Below are positions 41,816 through 50,171 of a stretch of 64,000 bases of DNA, piece by piece. Made by a program: the position numbers and the translations under genes. The notes below the pieces were generated by a model. The model saw only the letters and a program-made list of their open reading frames with translations. It was not told where the DNA came from and searched no databases. This stretch comes from an uncultured Lachnospiraceae bacterium (GTDB lineage: Bacteria; Bacillota; Clostridia; Lachnospirales; Lachnospiraceae). Positions within the stretch are counted from its first letter, which is position 1, and each line of letters starts with the position of its first letter. The stretch lies in the NCBI GenBank assembly GCA_910579465.1, contig CAJTUB010000008.1:102623-166622 (forward strand), in the 5' to 3' direction.

Positions 41816-43087
41816 ATGGGCAATATTGGTGAAACGCTGATGGGATTGTTAGAGAGCACAGGTTTCTTTAATTTGTACTGGGGAAACTATATTATGATTG
41901 TGGTTGCTCTTTTCTTCCTTTATCTGGCGATTGCAAAGGGATATGAACCGCTTCTGTTAGTTCCGATTTCGTTTGGTATGCTGTTGGTAAATCTTTGCCC
42001 GGGGATTATGGCAGAGCCGGTGACAACATATTATGATGCGTCCGGTGAAGTGGTTTGTTATCTGACAGGAAATGAGTACACAAATGTGGCAGGCGAGATT
42101 TTGACCCAGCCGATTGCAGAAATCCTGGCAACGGTGGACCCGTCAAGGACGGTTGAGAGCGCAGGGGGTCTGCTGCACTATTTCTTCAAGCTGGATGAGC
42201 TGGCAATTCTTCCGTGTCTGATTTTCATGGGCGTCGGTGCAATGACCGACTTTGGTCCGTTGATTGCGAATCCGAAGAGCTTTTTGCTCGGTGCGGCAGC
42301 CCAGATTGGTATTTTCGGAGCGTATCTGCTTGCGATTCTTTTAGGCTTTAACGGCAAGGGCGCGGCGGCGATTTCCATTATCGGCGGCGCGGACGGTCCG
42401 ACCTCGATTTTCCTTGCCATGAAGCTCGGACAGACACAGCTGATGGGACCGATTGCGGTAGCGGCGTATTCCTATATGTCGCTTGTTCCGATTATCCAGC
42501 CTCCGGTGATGCGTCTGCTCACTACGGAGAAGGAGCGGAAGATTAAGATGGAGCAGCTCCGTCCGGTATCGAAGTTAGAGAAGATTTTGTTCCCGGTTAT
42601 TGTAACGATTGTAGTAGTATTGCTGCTTCCGGACACGGCAGCCTTAATCGGCAGCTTAATGCTCGGTAACCTGTTCCGTGAGTCGGGCGTGGTAAAGCAG
42701 CTTCAGGAGACCGCCTCCAATGCAATGATGTATATCGTCGTAATCTTACTTGGTACTTCCGTAGGTGCGACGACAAGCGCACAGGCATTCCTTCGTCTGG
42801 ATACGTTAAAGATTGTCGGTCTCGGTCTTGTAGCCTTTGTTGTCGGAACGGCGGCAGGCGTACTGTTTGGCAAGCTGATGTGCAAGGCGACGAAGGGTAA
42901 GGTAAATCCGCTGATTGGTTCTGCCGGTGTATCGGCGGTGCCGATGGCAGCCCGTGTGTCCCAGAAGGTGGGTGCGGAGGCAGACCCGACAAACTTCCTT
43001 CTGATGCATGCTATGGGTCCGAACGTTGCCGGTGTCATCGGTACTGCGGTAGCAGCCGGTGTGTTTATGGCAATTTTCGGTGTATAA
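41816..43087 (+). CDS. Na+-translocating decarboxylase beta subunit
   Basis: 423 residues, very hydrophobic, about nine membrane helices. It carries the beta-subunit hallmarks: GGADGPTSIF (about residue 194-203, with the Asp involved in Na+ passage), the mid-protein cytosolic loop, and SAGVSAVPMAARVSQK near the C-terminus. It decarboxylates carboxybiotin and pumps Na+ outward. It belongs to the OadB/MmdB/GcdB family. RBS AGAGGAGG; 20 bases after the biotin carrier gene. Confidence 0.95.
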   Translation: MGNIGETLMGLLESTGFFNLYWGNYIMIVVALFFLYLAIAKGYEPLLLVPISFGMLLVNLCPGIMAEPVTTYYDASGEVVCYLTGNEYTNVAGEILTQPIAEILATVDPSRTVESAGGLLHYFFKLDELAILPCLIFMGVGAMTDFGPLIANPKSFLLGAAAQIGIFGAYLLAILLGFNGKGAAAISIIGGADGPTSIFLAMKLGQTQLMGPIAVAAYSYMSLVPIIQPPVMRLLTTEKERKIKMEQLRPVSKLEKILFPVIVTIVVVLLLPDTAALIGSLMLGNLFRESGVVKQLQETASNAMMYIVVILLGTSVGATTSAQAFLRLDTLKIVGLGLVAFVVGTAAGVLFGKLMCKATKGKVNPLIGSAGVSAVPMAARVSQKVGAEADPTNFLLMHAMGPNVAGVIGTAVAAGVFMAIFGV

Positions 43088-43161
43088 AGAGAATGATAAG
43101 AGCAGGCTGTCCGGTGTGCCGGAATGCGGCACGGGCAGCAGTGGAATAAAGGAGGTTTATG

Positions 43162-44556
43162 ATGGCAGTAAAGATTACAGAGACCATTCTGCGTGACGCA
43201 CATCAGTCCCTGATTGCAACGCGTATGACAACGGAGCAGATGCTTCCGATTATTGATAAGATGGATAAGGTAGGCTACCATTCCGTAGAGTGCTGGGGCG
43301 GCGCTACCTTCGACGCTTCCCTCCGTTTCCTGAAGGAAGACCCGTGGGAGCGTTTGAGAAAGCTGCGTGCAGGCTTTAAGAACACAAAGCTGCAGATGCT
43401 GTTCCGCGGACAGAATATCCTCGGCTACAATCATTATTCCGATGATGTTGTAGAGTATTTCGTGCAGAAGTCCATTGCAAACGGAATTGATATTATCCGT
43501 ATTTTTGACTGCTTTAACGACCTGCGGAATCTGCAGACCGCAGTAAAGGCGGCAAATAAGGAAAAAGGTCATGCGCAGATTGCACTGTCCTATACGCTCG
43601 GAGATGCGTATACGCTCGATTACTGGAAAGAAACTGCAAGGCAGATTGAGGAAATGGGTGCGGATTCCCTGTGTATCAAGGATATGGCAGGACTTTTAGT
43701 ACCGTACGAGGCAGACCGTCTGGTGAAGGCACTGAAGGAGGGCACAAAGCTTCCGATTCAGCTGCATACCCACTATACGTCCGGCGTTGCGTCCATGACG
43801 TACTTAAAGGCGGTAGAAGCAGGCTGCGATATCATCGATACTGCCATGTCCCCGTTCTCCATGGGAACGAGCCAGCCGGCAACCGAGGTAATGGTGGAGA
43901 CCTTCAAGGGAACCGAGTACGATACCGGCCTGGACCAGACGCTGCTTGCAGAAATCGCGGATTACTTCCGTCCGATGCAGGAGGAGGCGTTAAAGAGCGG
44001 CCTTCTGAATCCGAAGGTAATGGGCGTAAATATCAAGACCCTGCTTTATCAGGTGCCGGGCGGTATGCTTTCCAACCTTGTTTCCCAGTTAAAGGAGGCA
44101 CATGCGGAGGATAAGTATTACCAGGTACTGGAGGAAATCCCGAGGGTGCGTAAGGACTTCGGTGAGCCGCCGCTTGTTACCCCGTCCTCCCAGATTGTCG
44201 GTACGCAGGCTGTATTGAACGTACTGCAGGGCGAGCGCTATAAGATGATAACGAAGGAGTCCAAGAAGGTACTTGGCGGTGAGTTCGGCCAGACCATCAA
44301 GCCGTTCAATCCGGAGGTACAGAAGAAGGCAATCGGGGATACCGAGCCGATTACCTGCCGTCCGGCGGATAAGATTGCTCCGCAGCTTGCAAAGTTTGAG
44401 GAGGAAATCAAGGAATGGAAGCAGCAGGATGAGGATGTTCTTTCCTATGCACTGTTCCCGCAGGTAGCGATTGAGTTCTTCAAGCACCGTCAGGCACAGC
44501 AGACGAAGGTCGATGTGAATGCCGCAGACACGAAGAATCAGGCCTATCCGGTATAA
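43162..44556 (+). CDS. Oxaloacetate decarboxylase alpha/transcarboxylase 5S-like carboxyltransferase, no biotin domain
   Basis: 464 residues: a TIM-barrel carboxyltransferase (metal-binding D12 in LRDAHQS, the carbamylated-lysine motif SLCIKDMAGLL, metal histidines in IQLHTHY) plus the conserved PYC_OADA domain (about 300-450). OadA proteins usually run to about 590 residues and end in a biotinyl domain; here that domain is absent and the sequence ends cleanly after a short linker. It must use the separate carrier at 41413-41796. ATG 43162 is preferred over 43159 by spacing from GGAGG. Confidence 0.92.
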   Translation: MAVKITETILRDAHQSLIATRMTTEQMLPIIDKMDKVGYHSVECWGGATFDASLRFLKEDPWERLRKLRAGFKNTKLQMLFRGQNILGYNHYSDDVVEYFVQKSIANGIDIIRIFDCFNDLRNLQTAVKAANKEKGHAQIALSYTLGDAYTLDYWKETARQIEEMGADSLCIKDMAGLLVPYEADRLVKALKEGTKLPIQLHTHYTSGVASMTYLKAVEAGCDIIDTAMSPFSMGTSQPATEVMVETFKGTEYDTGLDQTLLAEIADYFRPMQEEALKSGLLNPKVMGVNIKTLLYQVPGGMLSNLVSQLKEAHAEDKYYQVLEEIPRVRKDFGEPPLVTPSSQIVGTQAVLNVLQGERYKMITKESKKVLGGEFGQTIKPFNPEVQKKAIGDTEPITCRPADKIAPQLAKFEEEIKEWKQQDEDVLSYALFPQVAIEFFKHRQAQQTKVDVNAADTKNQAYPV

Positions 44557-44585
44557 GTCAAATAATTGAATGATTGAAGTGAAAG

Positions 44586-44615
44586 GGGGCTGCCAAAGGA
44601 AGGGCAGCCCCTGTT
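44586..44615 (+). terminator. Terminator of the decarboxylase cluster
   Basis: GGGGCTGCC (44586-44594) with GGCAGCCCC (44603-44611), 8-base loop, followed by TGTTTACAT. The T-run is short but the stem is strong. Confidence 0.85.
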
Positions 44616-44731
44616 TACATCTCATATTCCATTGCTCTTATTTTACAGCTCCCGTCGAGCTTTTGAAATTCCCCATATTGCACAAACTTCAAACCGCACT
44701 TTTCCATAACCCTGCCCGAAACTGCAATAAA
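44615..44731 (-). pseudogene. Remnant of a GNAT acetyltransferase C-terminus
   Basis: On the minus strand the last 35-40 codons before a stop read SGRVMEKCGLKF...DG...MEYEM, the typical end of a RimJ/RimL-like GNAT protein (acetyl-CoA-binding helix and final strand). The upstream acetyltransferase domain is missing; residues before it do not look like a protein. It is therefore a decayed gene fragment in the otherwise gene-free stretch 44557-44947. Confidence 0.6.
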
Positions 44732-44750
44732 ATTTCTCTTTGAGCTCTCC

Positions 44751-44779
44751 TTGTTACTTTCTGGAATTTGTGGTAAAAT
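44751..44779 (+). promoter_or_regulatory. Promoter-like site upstream of 44948
   Basis: TTGTTA (44751-44756), 17-base spacer, TAAAAT (44774-44779). The leader to the next gene is long (about 160 bases) and holds two hairpins. Confidence 0.5.
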
Positions 44780-44862
44780 AAGCACGAAGAGGCATTGTGC
44801 CTGCACAAAATACCTCTTTGTGCGAATGCCCTCATCGAGACGAAGTCGAGATGGTAAAATAA
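44771..44862. repeat. Hairpin segment flanked by an 11-base direct repeat
   Basis: TGGTAAAATAA occurs at 44771-44781 and 44852-44862. Between them are two fold-backs: CACGAAGAGG/CCTCTTTGTG with inner GTGC/GCAC, and CATCGAGAC-GAA-GTCGAGATG, whose stem has tandem G-A mismatches. This could be a small inserted element with target duplication, or a leader RNA. The remainder to 44947 shows nothing else clear. Confidence 0.4.
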
Positions 44863-44947
44863 TGTGGCAAAATATATTTATAGTTAGAAAGAAAGAGCCT
44901 GTCGTGCTTTTTTAAGGAATGGCGGACAGGCCGGGAGAGGATACTGT

Positions 44948-45415
44948 ATGATGGAAGTTACGATAGAAGCCTTATCCGGCGACAGATTTTCTTTTGAGGC
45001 GCCGCAGGGCGAAGGGTACAGGGATGAAGGGGATTATCATGTGGGGGAAATCTATCAGGGCTATTCTTACTGTAAGGAGACAGGTGTGTACGTTGCCGAC
45101 CTTTACTTCGGGATTGCCGCGGAGCTTGACTGTGATGATTCGCCGGAGAATATCCGAAGGGCGTATGAAAAGCATCATGGCGCAGCCGACGGGTTTTCGG
45201 TGGAAAGGGCAGGACATCCGGTGTTTGAATGGCGGGCGGAGTTCCGGAATGCCGGGATGCACCGTATCATCTATTGGAAGAAAATCGATGAGTTCGAGCT
45301 GTTCGCCTGCGAGCTGCTGTTAAAGGCAGACCTGACGGAAAAAGAACTTCAGGAGAAGCTTCTGGACGATTTCGAGCGTATGGTAAGGAGCTGTAAGGCA
45401 CAGCCGGAGGAATAA
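44948..45415 (+). CDS. Conserved-looking cytoplasmic protein, unknown function
   Basis: 155 residues, acidic, no signal or membrane helix. It begins MMEVTIEALSGDRFSFEAPQ, has aromatic-rich strands in the middle (FEWRAEFRNAGMHRIIYWKK) and an acidic C-terminal helix. I do not recognise a domain. GGGAGAGG lies 7 bases before the ATG. It is followed after 15 bases by an RNA methyltransferase gene and is probably co-transcribed with it. Alternative start ATG 44951. Confidence 0.8.
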   Translation: MMEVTIEALSGDRFSFEAPQGEGYRDEGDYHVGEIYQGYSYCKETGVYVADLYFGIAAELDCDDSPENIRRAYEKHHGAADGFSVERAGHPVFEWRAEFRNAGMHRIIYWKKIDEFELFACELLLKADLTEKELQEKLLDDFERMVRSCKAQPEE

Positions 45416-45430
45416 ACGGAGGATTGCAGG

Positions 45431-46153
45431 ATGGAACCGATAAAACCCTATAAAAAGGACGCGGGGTATTCCTATACCCTGGGTGCGTTTCCGACGATTG
45501 AGCTGCTAAGCTGCCGGCCGTCTCTGGTGAAGGAGGTGCTTGTGCATTCCTCCTTTACCGACCGGGAGACCGTAGACGCCCTGTGCGGGAAGGCAGGGAT
45601 TCCGGTGACGGTTTCCGATAAGACGATAGCAAGGCTTTCGGATAAGGAAAACTGCTTTGTCGTCGGCGTGTTTGAGAAGTATACCGAGAGCCTGAAGGGA
45701 GATGTGCCGCATATCGTTCTGGTGAATCCGGGCAATATGGGGAACCTCGGGACGATTCTCCGGACCGCGGCGGCAATGGGGATTTATGATATTGCCATTA
45801 TCTCGCCGGGGGTGGATGCGTTTCATCCGAAGGCGGTCCGGGCTTCCATGGGCGCGCTGTTCCGGCTGCGCCACCGGTACTATGACAGCTTTGAAAGCTA
45901 CCGGAGGGACTTCCCTGCGCACGGGATATTCTGCTTTATGCTGGACGAAGCGCATAGCCTTGCGCTTTCCGACGTGGAAAAGCCGGAGCTTTTTTCGCTG
46001 GTGTTCGGCAACGAGGCATCGGGGCTTCCGGCGGAGTTTGCGTCCTACGGGCAGAGTGTTATCATTCCGCAGACAGAGGCGGTAGACTCGTTGAACTTAA
46101 CGATTGCGGTCGGAATCGGAAGCTATGTGTTTATGAAGGAAAAGCATTCTTAA
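45431..46153 (+). CDS. TrmH/SpoU-family RNA 2'-O-methyltransferase
   Basis: 240 residues. The N-terminal part (1-95) is a substrate-binding domain and the C-terminal part (about 96-238) is a SPOUT knot domain with all three motifs: NPGNMGNLGTILRT (motif 1), FGNEASGLP (motif 2) and DSLNLTIAVGIGSY (motif 3). The RNA target (rRNA or tRNA) cannot be decided. ACGGAGG precedes the ATG. Its TAA stop lies in the first bases of a family B repeat. Confidence 0.92.
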   Translation: MEPIKPYKKDAGYSYTLGAFPTIELLSCRPSLVKEVLVHSSFTDRETVDALCGKAGIPVTVSDKTIARLSDKENCFVVGVFEKYTESLKGDVPHIVLVNPGNMGNLGTILRTAAAMGIYDIAIISPGVDAFHPKAVRASMGALFRLRHRYYDSFESYRRDFPAHGIFCFMLDEAHSLALSDVEKPELFSLVFGNEASGLPAEFASYGQSVIIPQTEAVDSLNLTIAVGIGSYVFMKEKHS

Positions 46154-46227
46154 GCTTCCACATTTTGTATGTGCTTTTATGTACAGCGCCGGGACTTTAA
46201 GGGGCGCTTAAAAAATGTGGAAACGCA
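46149..46227 (+). repeat. Fold-back intergenic repeat, family B copy 2
   Basis: Begins CTTAAGCTTCCACATTTTGT, matching 31775-31794 apart from one base. Outer arms TTCCACATTTT (46156-46166) and AAAATGTGGAA (46212-46222) are perfectly complementary; an inner AGCGCC/GGCGCT stem follows. Relative to copy 1, the G-C pair in TTCCGCA/TGCGGAA is replaced by A-T here, a compensated change. The long 33-base inner arms of copy 1 are absent. Confidence 0.75.
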
Positions 46228-46245
46228 AGAAAGTCTTGCTTTTTT
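46225..46245 (+). terminator. Terminator after the methyltransferase gene
   Basis: GCAAGA (46225-46230), loop AAG, TCTTGC (46234-46239), then six T. Confidence 0.75.
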
Positions 46246-46264
46246 CGGAGCTCTAAGTTATACT
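46236..46264 (+). promoter_or_regulatory. Promoter of the mannitol dehydrogenase family gene
   Basis: TTGCTT (46236-46241), 17-base spacer, TATACT (46259-46264). The -35 is formed by the right arm and T-run of the upstream terminator. Confidence 0.65.
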
Positions 46265-46305
46265 AATGCTTAGAGTTAATAAATTTCCTAATTTATGGAG
46301 GAATC

Positions 46306-47925
46306 ATGTTAAATTTAACAATGGAAGGTTTACACAACCGTGACGGCTACGCGAAAGCAGGAATTTCACTGCCGGAATATGACGTGGCAGAAGTAGCTGC
46401 ATATACAGCCGAGAATCCGGTCTGGGTACATTTCGGTGCCGGGAACATTTTCCGTGGGTTTATTGCGGTATTGCAGCAGACCCTTTTGGACAAAGGTCTG
46501 CAAAAGAGCGGTATCATTGCCGCCGAAACATTTGATTTTGATATTGTGGACAAGATTTACCGTCCGTTCGATAATCTGGCGCTTTTAGTCGGGTTGAAGC
46601 CGGACGGCGGTATGGTTAATTCCGTTGTTGCAAGCATTGCCGGGGCATATTGTGCCGACAGGAAGCGCCCGGAGGAGTTTGCAAGGCTTACGGCGGCGTT
46701 TGAGCATCCGGGCCTGCAGATGGTAAGCTTTACGATTACGGAAAAGGGATATGCGCTGACCGATATGAACGGGGTGCTTCTGCCGGTAGTTGCCGCTGAT
46801 ATGGAGAAGGGGCCGGACGAGGCGGTGCATGCGATGGGCGTTGTGGCGTCACTTTTATGGAAGCGCTACCAGGCGGGCGCATATAAGCTTGCATTGGTCA
46901 GCATGGATAACTGCAGCCATAACGGTGAGAAGCTGCGAAGCTCCGTGCTTACGATTGTAAAGGAGTGGGAGAAGCGGGGATTTGTCCCGGCAGAGTTTAC
47001 GGCATATCTTTCCGACGAAGAGAGGGTATCCTTCCCTTGGTCCATGATTGATAAGATTACGCCGCGTCCGTCGGAGAGCGTGGAAGCTTGTTTAAGCGGG
47101 CTTGGTGTTGCAGATATGGCTCCGGTAGTTACCTCAAGGAACACTTATATTGCGCCGTTTGTCAATGCGGAGATTCCGCAGTACCTTGTAATTGAGGACA
47201 AGTTCCCGAACGGCAGGCCTCAGTTAGAGCAGGCGGGCGTTTATATGACCGACCGCGATACCGTAAACAATACAGAGCGTATGAAAGTGACGACCTGTCT
47301 GAATCCGCTTCATACCGCGCTTGCCGTTTACGGCTGTATTCTTGGCTATACTAAGATTGCGGACGAGATGGACGATAAGGAGTTAAAGCTGCTGATTGAA
47401 AAAATCGGATACGATGAGGGGATGCCGGTTGTGGTTGACCCGAAGATTCTTTCCCCGCGTGCCTTTATTAAAGAGGTAATCGAGGAGCGTCTTCCGAATC
47501 CGTTTATTCCGGATATGCCGCAGCGTATTGCGACGGATACCGGTCTGAAGGTGCCGATTCGTTTTGGTGAGACAATGAAGGCATATCTGGCAAGCGATAC
47601 GTTAAAGATTACGGATTTGGTTTATATTCCGCTTGCGATTGCAGGCTGGCTGCGTTATCTTATGGGACGCTATGATAACGGGGAGCAGATGGAAATCAGT
47701 CCGGATCCGACTGCAGCAGGCGTGCAGGAGGCGTTAAAGACCGTAGAGTTCGGCAATCCGGACAGCTATACCGGACAGTTAAGGAGCGTACTTTCCAACA
47801 AGGCGCTGTTTGCCGTTGATTTGTGTGAGGCAGGGCTTTCTGGGCGGATTGAAACGATGTTTTGTGAGATGATTGCAGGAAAGGGCGCGGTCCGGGATAC
47901 GTTAAAGAAATATTTATACCGTTAG
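46306..47925 (+). CDS. Mannitol dehydrogenase family protein (polyol/uronate NAD-dependent dehydrogenase)
   Basis: 539 residues of the long-chain polyol dehydrogenase family (mannitol 2-dehydrogenase, fructuronate reductase). N-terminal NAD-binding part includes WVHFGAGNIFRGF; the helical C-terminal domain holds the catalytic lysine region KMDGS-equivalent seen here as MKVTTCLNPLHTALA and KIGYDEGMPVV. The substrate is not decided: mannitol, fructuronate and tagaturonate enzymes share these motifs, and no sugar transporter or uronate gene is adjacent. TGGAGG precedes the ATG. Confidence 0.88.
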   Translation: MLNLTMEGLHNRDGYAKAGISLPEYDVAEVAAYTAENPVWVHFGAGNIFRGFIAVLQQTLLDKGLQKSGIIAAETFDFDIVDKIYRPFDNLALLVGLKPDGGMVNSVVASIAGAYCADRKRPEEFARLTAAFEHPGLQMVSFTITEKGYALTDMNGVLLPVVAADMEKGPDEAVHAMGVVASLLWKRYQAGAYKLALVSMDNCSHNGEKLRSSVLTIVKEWEKRGFVPAEFTAYLSDEERVSFPWSMIDKITPRPSESVEACLSGLGVADMAPVVTSRNTYIAPFVNAEIPQYLVIEDKFPNGRPQLEQAGVYMTDRDTVNNTERMKVTTCLNPLHTALAVYGCILGYTKIADEMDDKELKLLIEKIGYDEGMPVVVDPKILSPRAFIKEVIEERLPNPFIPDMPQRIATDTGLKVPIRFGETMKAYLASDTLKITDLVYIPLAIAGWLRYLMGRYDNGEQMEISPDPTAAGVQEALKTVEFGNPDSYTGQLRSVLSNKALFAVDLCEAGLSGRIETMFCEMIAGKGAVRDTLKKYLYR

Positions 47926-47997
47926 CGTCAGAATGGAAGAAACAAAAAGAATGCCGCCGGTGTTCTTAAGTATATGGAAAGAAAGAAAGGAGTTTTC

Positions 47998-48738
47998 ATG
48001 AGTATTTTTAAGGATGTAAAGGAAAATGAGGCAAAAAACGAGGAGAGGGCGGCAAAGGAAGATTTATTCACCGTCGTTTCCGGGGAAGAGCAGGATGACG
48101 TGGATATGGAGCTTCTGAACAGCTTAATGGAGGACGATTCCCTGACGGAAGACGAGTCCGTGGAAGAAGAGCAGGAACCGGAAGAGGCACCTGTACAGGA
48201 AGAGCCGGAGCTGGCGGGGGCGTCCGCGGAGCCGGAGGCAGAGGAAGAAAAGAGCGAAGAAAAGCCGCATGGGCTTGACCGCACGAATCCGGATACCGAC
48301 GGAGTGACTGTCATTACGAAGGGAACGACCATCAACGGAAGCATTATTTCGGACTGCTCCTTAGATGTCATGGGAACGATTAACGGCGATATCGAGTGTC
48401 TCGGAAAGCTTACTGTTTCCGGTAAGGTGAAGGGAAATGCAACGGCAGTAGAGGTTTATGTCAATACGGACCGGCTGGAAGGGAATATTACGAGCGAGGG
48501 CAGCGTAAAGATTGGTATCGGCACCGTGATTATCGGCGATATTGCAGCTTCCTCCGGAGTCATTGCCGGGGCAGTCAAGGGTGAAATCGATGTGAAGGGA
48601 CCGGTTGTAATTGATTCGACTGCAATTATTAAAGGAAATGTCAAGGCAAAGTCCGTACAGATGAACAACGGCGCCGTATTGGAGGGCTTCTGTTCCCTGT
48701 CTTATGCCGCAGTTGATATTGATGATATTTTTGAGTAA
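47998..48738 (+). CDS. Bactofilin-type polymer-forming protein
   Basis: 246 residues: an acidic, disordered N-terminal half (1-95, rich in E, with EEEQEPEEAPVQEEPE) followed by a bactofilin (DUF583) right-handed beta-helix (about 100-235) with repeating G-x-I/V strands such as TINGDIECLGKLTVSGKV. Bactofilins self-assemble into filaments at membranes and act in shape or septum functions. ATG 47998 has AAAGGAG upstream. It directly precedes pyrH (14-base gap), so it may be expressed with the frr-polC run. Confidence 0.88.
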   Translation: MSIFKDVKENEAKNEERAAKEDLFTVVSGEEQDDVDMELLNSLMEDDSLTEDESVEEEQEPEEAPVQEEPELAGASAEPEAEEEKSEEKPHGLDRTNPDTDGVTVITKGTTINGSIISDCSLDVMGTINGDIECLGKLTVSGKVKGNATAVEVYVNTDRLEGNITSEGSVKIGIGTVIIGDIAASSGVIAGAVKGEIDVKGPVVIDSTAIIKGNVKAKSVQMNNGAVLEGFCSLSYAAVDIDDIFE

Positions 48739-48752
48739 GACATGAGGATGCT

Positions 48753-49454
48753 ATGAGATATAAAAGAGTATTGTTAAAGTTAAGCGGTGAAGCACTTGCC
48801 GGAGAGAAGAAAACCGGCTTTGATGAGGCTACCTGCGTTAAGGTAGGCAGACAGGTAAAGGAGTTAACAGATGCCGGGGTCCAGGTTGCAGTCGTAATCG
48901 GCGGCGGCAATTTCTGGCGCGGCAGGAGCTCCGAGACGATTGACCGCATTAAGGCAGACCATATCGGGACCCTTGCGACGGTAATGAATTGCATCTATGT
49001 TTCCGAAATCTTCCGTTTCTGCGGAATGGAGACCGCGGTGTATACGCCGTTTGCGTGCGGGAGCTTTACGGAGCTGTTTACAAAGGATAAGGCAATGGAG
49101 GCATTACAGGCAGGCAAGGTCGTATTCCTCGCAGGAGGGACAGGGCATCCGCTGTTTTCTACCGATACGCCAACAGCGCTTTATGCAGTCGAGCTGGAGG
49201 CCGAGGTTGTTCTGATGGCGCGTGCGGTGGACGGCGTGTATGACAGCGACCCGAAGGAGAATCCGGCGGCAAAGCGCTTTGATACGATTTCCTTTGAGGA
49301 GGTTCTTGCGCGCAGGTTAAAGATTCTGGATATGACTGCAACCGTTATGTGTATGGAGCATAAGGTTCCGCTGTTTATCTTTTCGTTAGGGGAGGAGAAC
49401 GGAATCGTAAAGGCAGGTCAAGGTGAGCCAATCGGCACCATTGTTACACCATAA
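48753..49454 (+). CDS. pyrH: UMP kinase
   Basis: Converts UMP to UDP; hexameric amino-acid-kinase-fold enzyme. 233 residues with KLSGEALAGEKK at the N-terminus, GGGNFWRGR, TGHPLFSTDTPTAL, and the metal/nucleotide motif DGVYDSDPKENP. Length and motifs are standard. A weak GAGGATG-type ribosome binding site precedes the ATG. Followed 20 bases later by frr. Confidence 0.97.
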   Translation: MRYKRVLLKLSGEALAGEKKTGFDEATCVKVGRQVKELTDAGVQVAVVIGGGNFWRGRSSETIDRIKADHIGTLATVMNCIYVSEIFRFCGMETAVYTPFACGSFTELFTKDKAMEALQAGKVVFLAGGTGHPLFSTDTPTALYAVELEAEVVLMARAVDGVYDSDPKENPAAKRFDTISFEEVLARRLKILDMTATVMCMEHKVPLFIFSLGEENGIVKAGQGEPIGTIVTP

Positions 49455-49474
49455 AGCAGGAGGAGAGAAGAGCA

Positions 49475-50029
49475 ATGAATGAAAGAGTAAAACCGTTTGA
49501 GGCAAAGATGCAGAAGTCTCTGGAGGCATTACAGGAGGAGTATGCAACTATCCGTGCCGGACGTGCAAATCCGCATGTTCTGGATAAGTTACGGGTAGAC
49601 TATTACGGTACTCCGTCTTCCATCCAGGCGGTTGCCAATGTGTCCGTACCGGAGGCAAGGGTAATCCAGATTCAGCCATGGGAAGCAAAGATGATTAAAG
49701 AAATCGAGAAGGCGATTTTAGCATCCGACCTGGGGCTGACACCGAGTAATGACGGCAAGCTGATCCGTCTCGTATTTCCGGAGCTGACCGAGGACCGGCG
49801 TAAGGAGCTTGTGAAGGACGTAAAGAAGAAGGCGGAGAATGCCAAGGTTGCCATCCGGAATGTACGCCACGATGCCAATGATGTGATTAAGAAGGCAGGA
49901 AAGGCAAATGAGATGTCAGAGGATGAGCAGCAGGATATTAAGGATGAAATCCAGAAGATGACCGATAAGTTTATTGCAGAGGTGGATAAGATGGCAGAGG
50001 ATAAGTCTGCGGAGATTCTGACCATTTAG
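49475..50029 (+). CDS. frr: Ribosome recycling factor
   Basis: Splits post-termination ribosomes with EF-G. 184 residues with the L-shaped RRF sequence: IRAGRANPHVLDKLRVDYYG, QIQPWE, and SDLGLTPSNDGKLIRLVFPELTE, then a long C-terminal helix (NVRHDANDVIKKAGKANE). AGCAGGAGGAG upstream of the ATG. Standard pyrH-frr-uppS-cdsA order. Confidence 0.98.
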   Translation: MNERVKPFEAKMQKSLEALQEEYATIRAGRANPHVLDKLRVDYYGTPSSIQAVANVSVPEARVIQIQPWEAKMIKEIEKAILASDLGLTPSNDGKLIRLVFPELTEDRRKELVKDVKKKAENAKVAIRNVRHDANDVIKKAGKANEMSEDEQQDIKDEIQKMTDKFIAEVDKMAEDKSAEILTI

Positions 50030-50049
50030 CAGGATAAAATACAAAACAG

Positions 50050-50092
50050 GGGGTGTCCCGGGCAGGCTTTTAAGAGAATCGGGACACACCCC
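50050..50092 (+). terminator. Hairpin between frr and uppS
   Basis: GGGGTGTCCCG (50050-50060) pairs with CGGGACACACCCC (50080-50092) with a two-base bulge. Only a weak T-run follows, so it is probably a partial terminator or attenuator. Confidence 0.6.
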
Positions 50093-50171
50093 TGAATTTA
50101 TGTCGGATGGGGATTCCGTTCAGACACAGAAACGGCAGGGGAGGAAGTTATCAAGGACCGGAGGACAGGAA

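Noticed and set aside
43162..44556. Truncated oxaloacetate decarboxylase alpha as a pseudogene
   Set aside because: The catalytic and conserved domains are complete and a separate biotin carrier is encoded in the cluster; it resembles transcarboxylase 5S.
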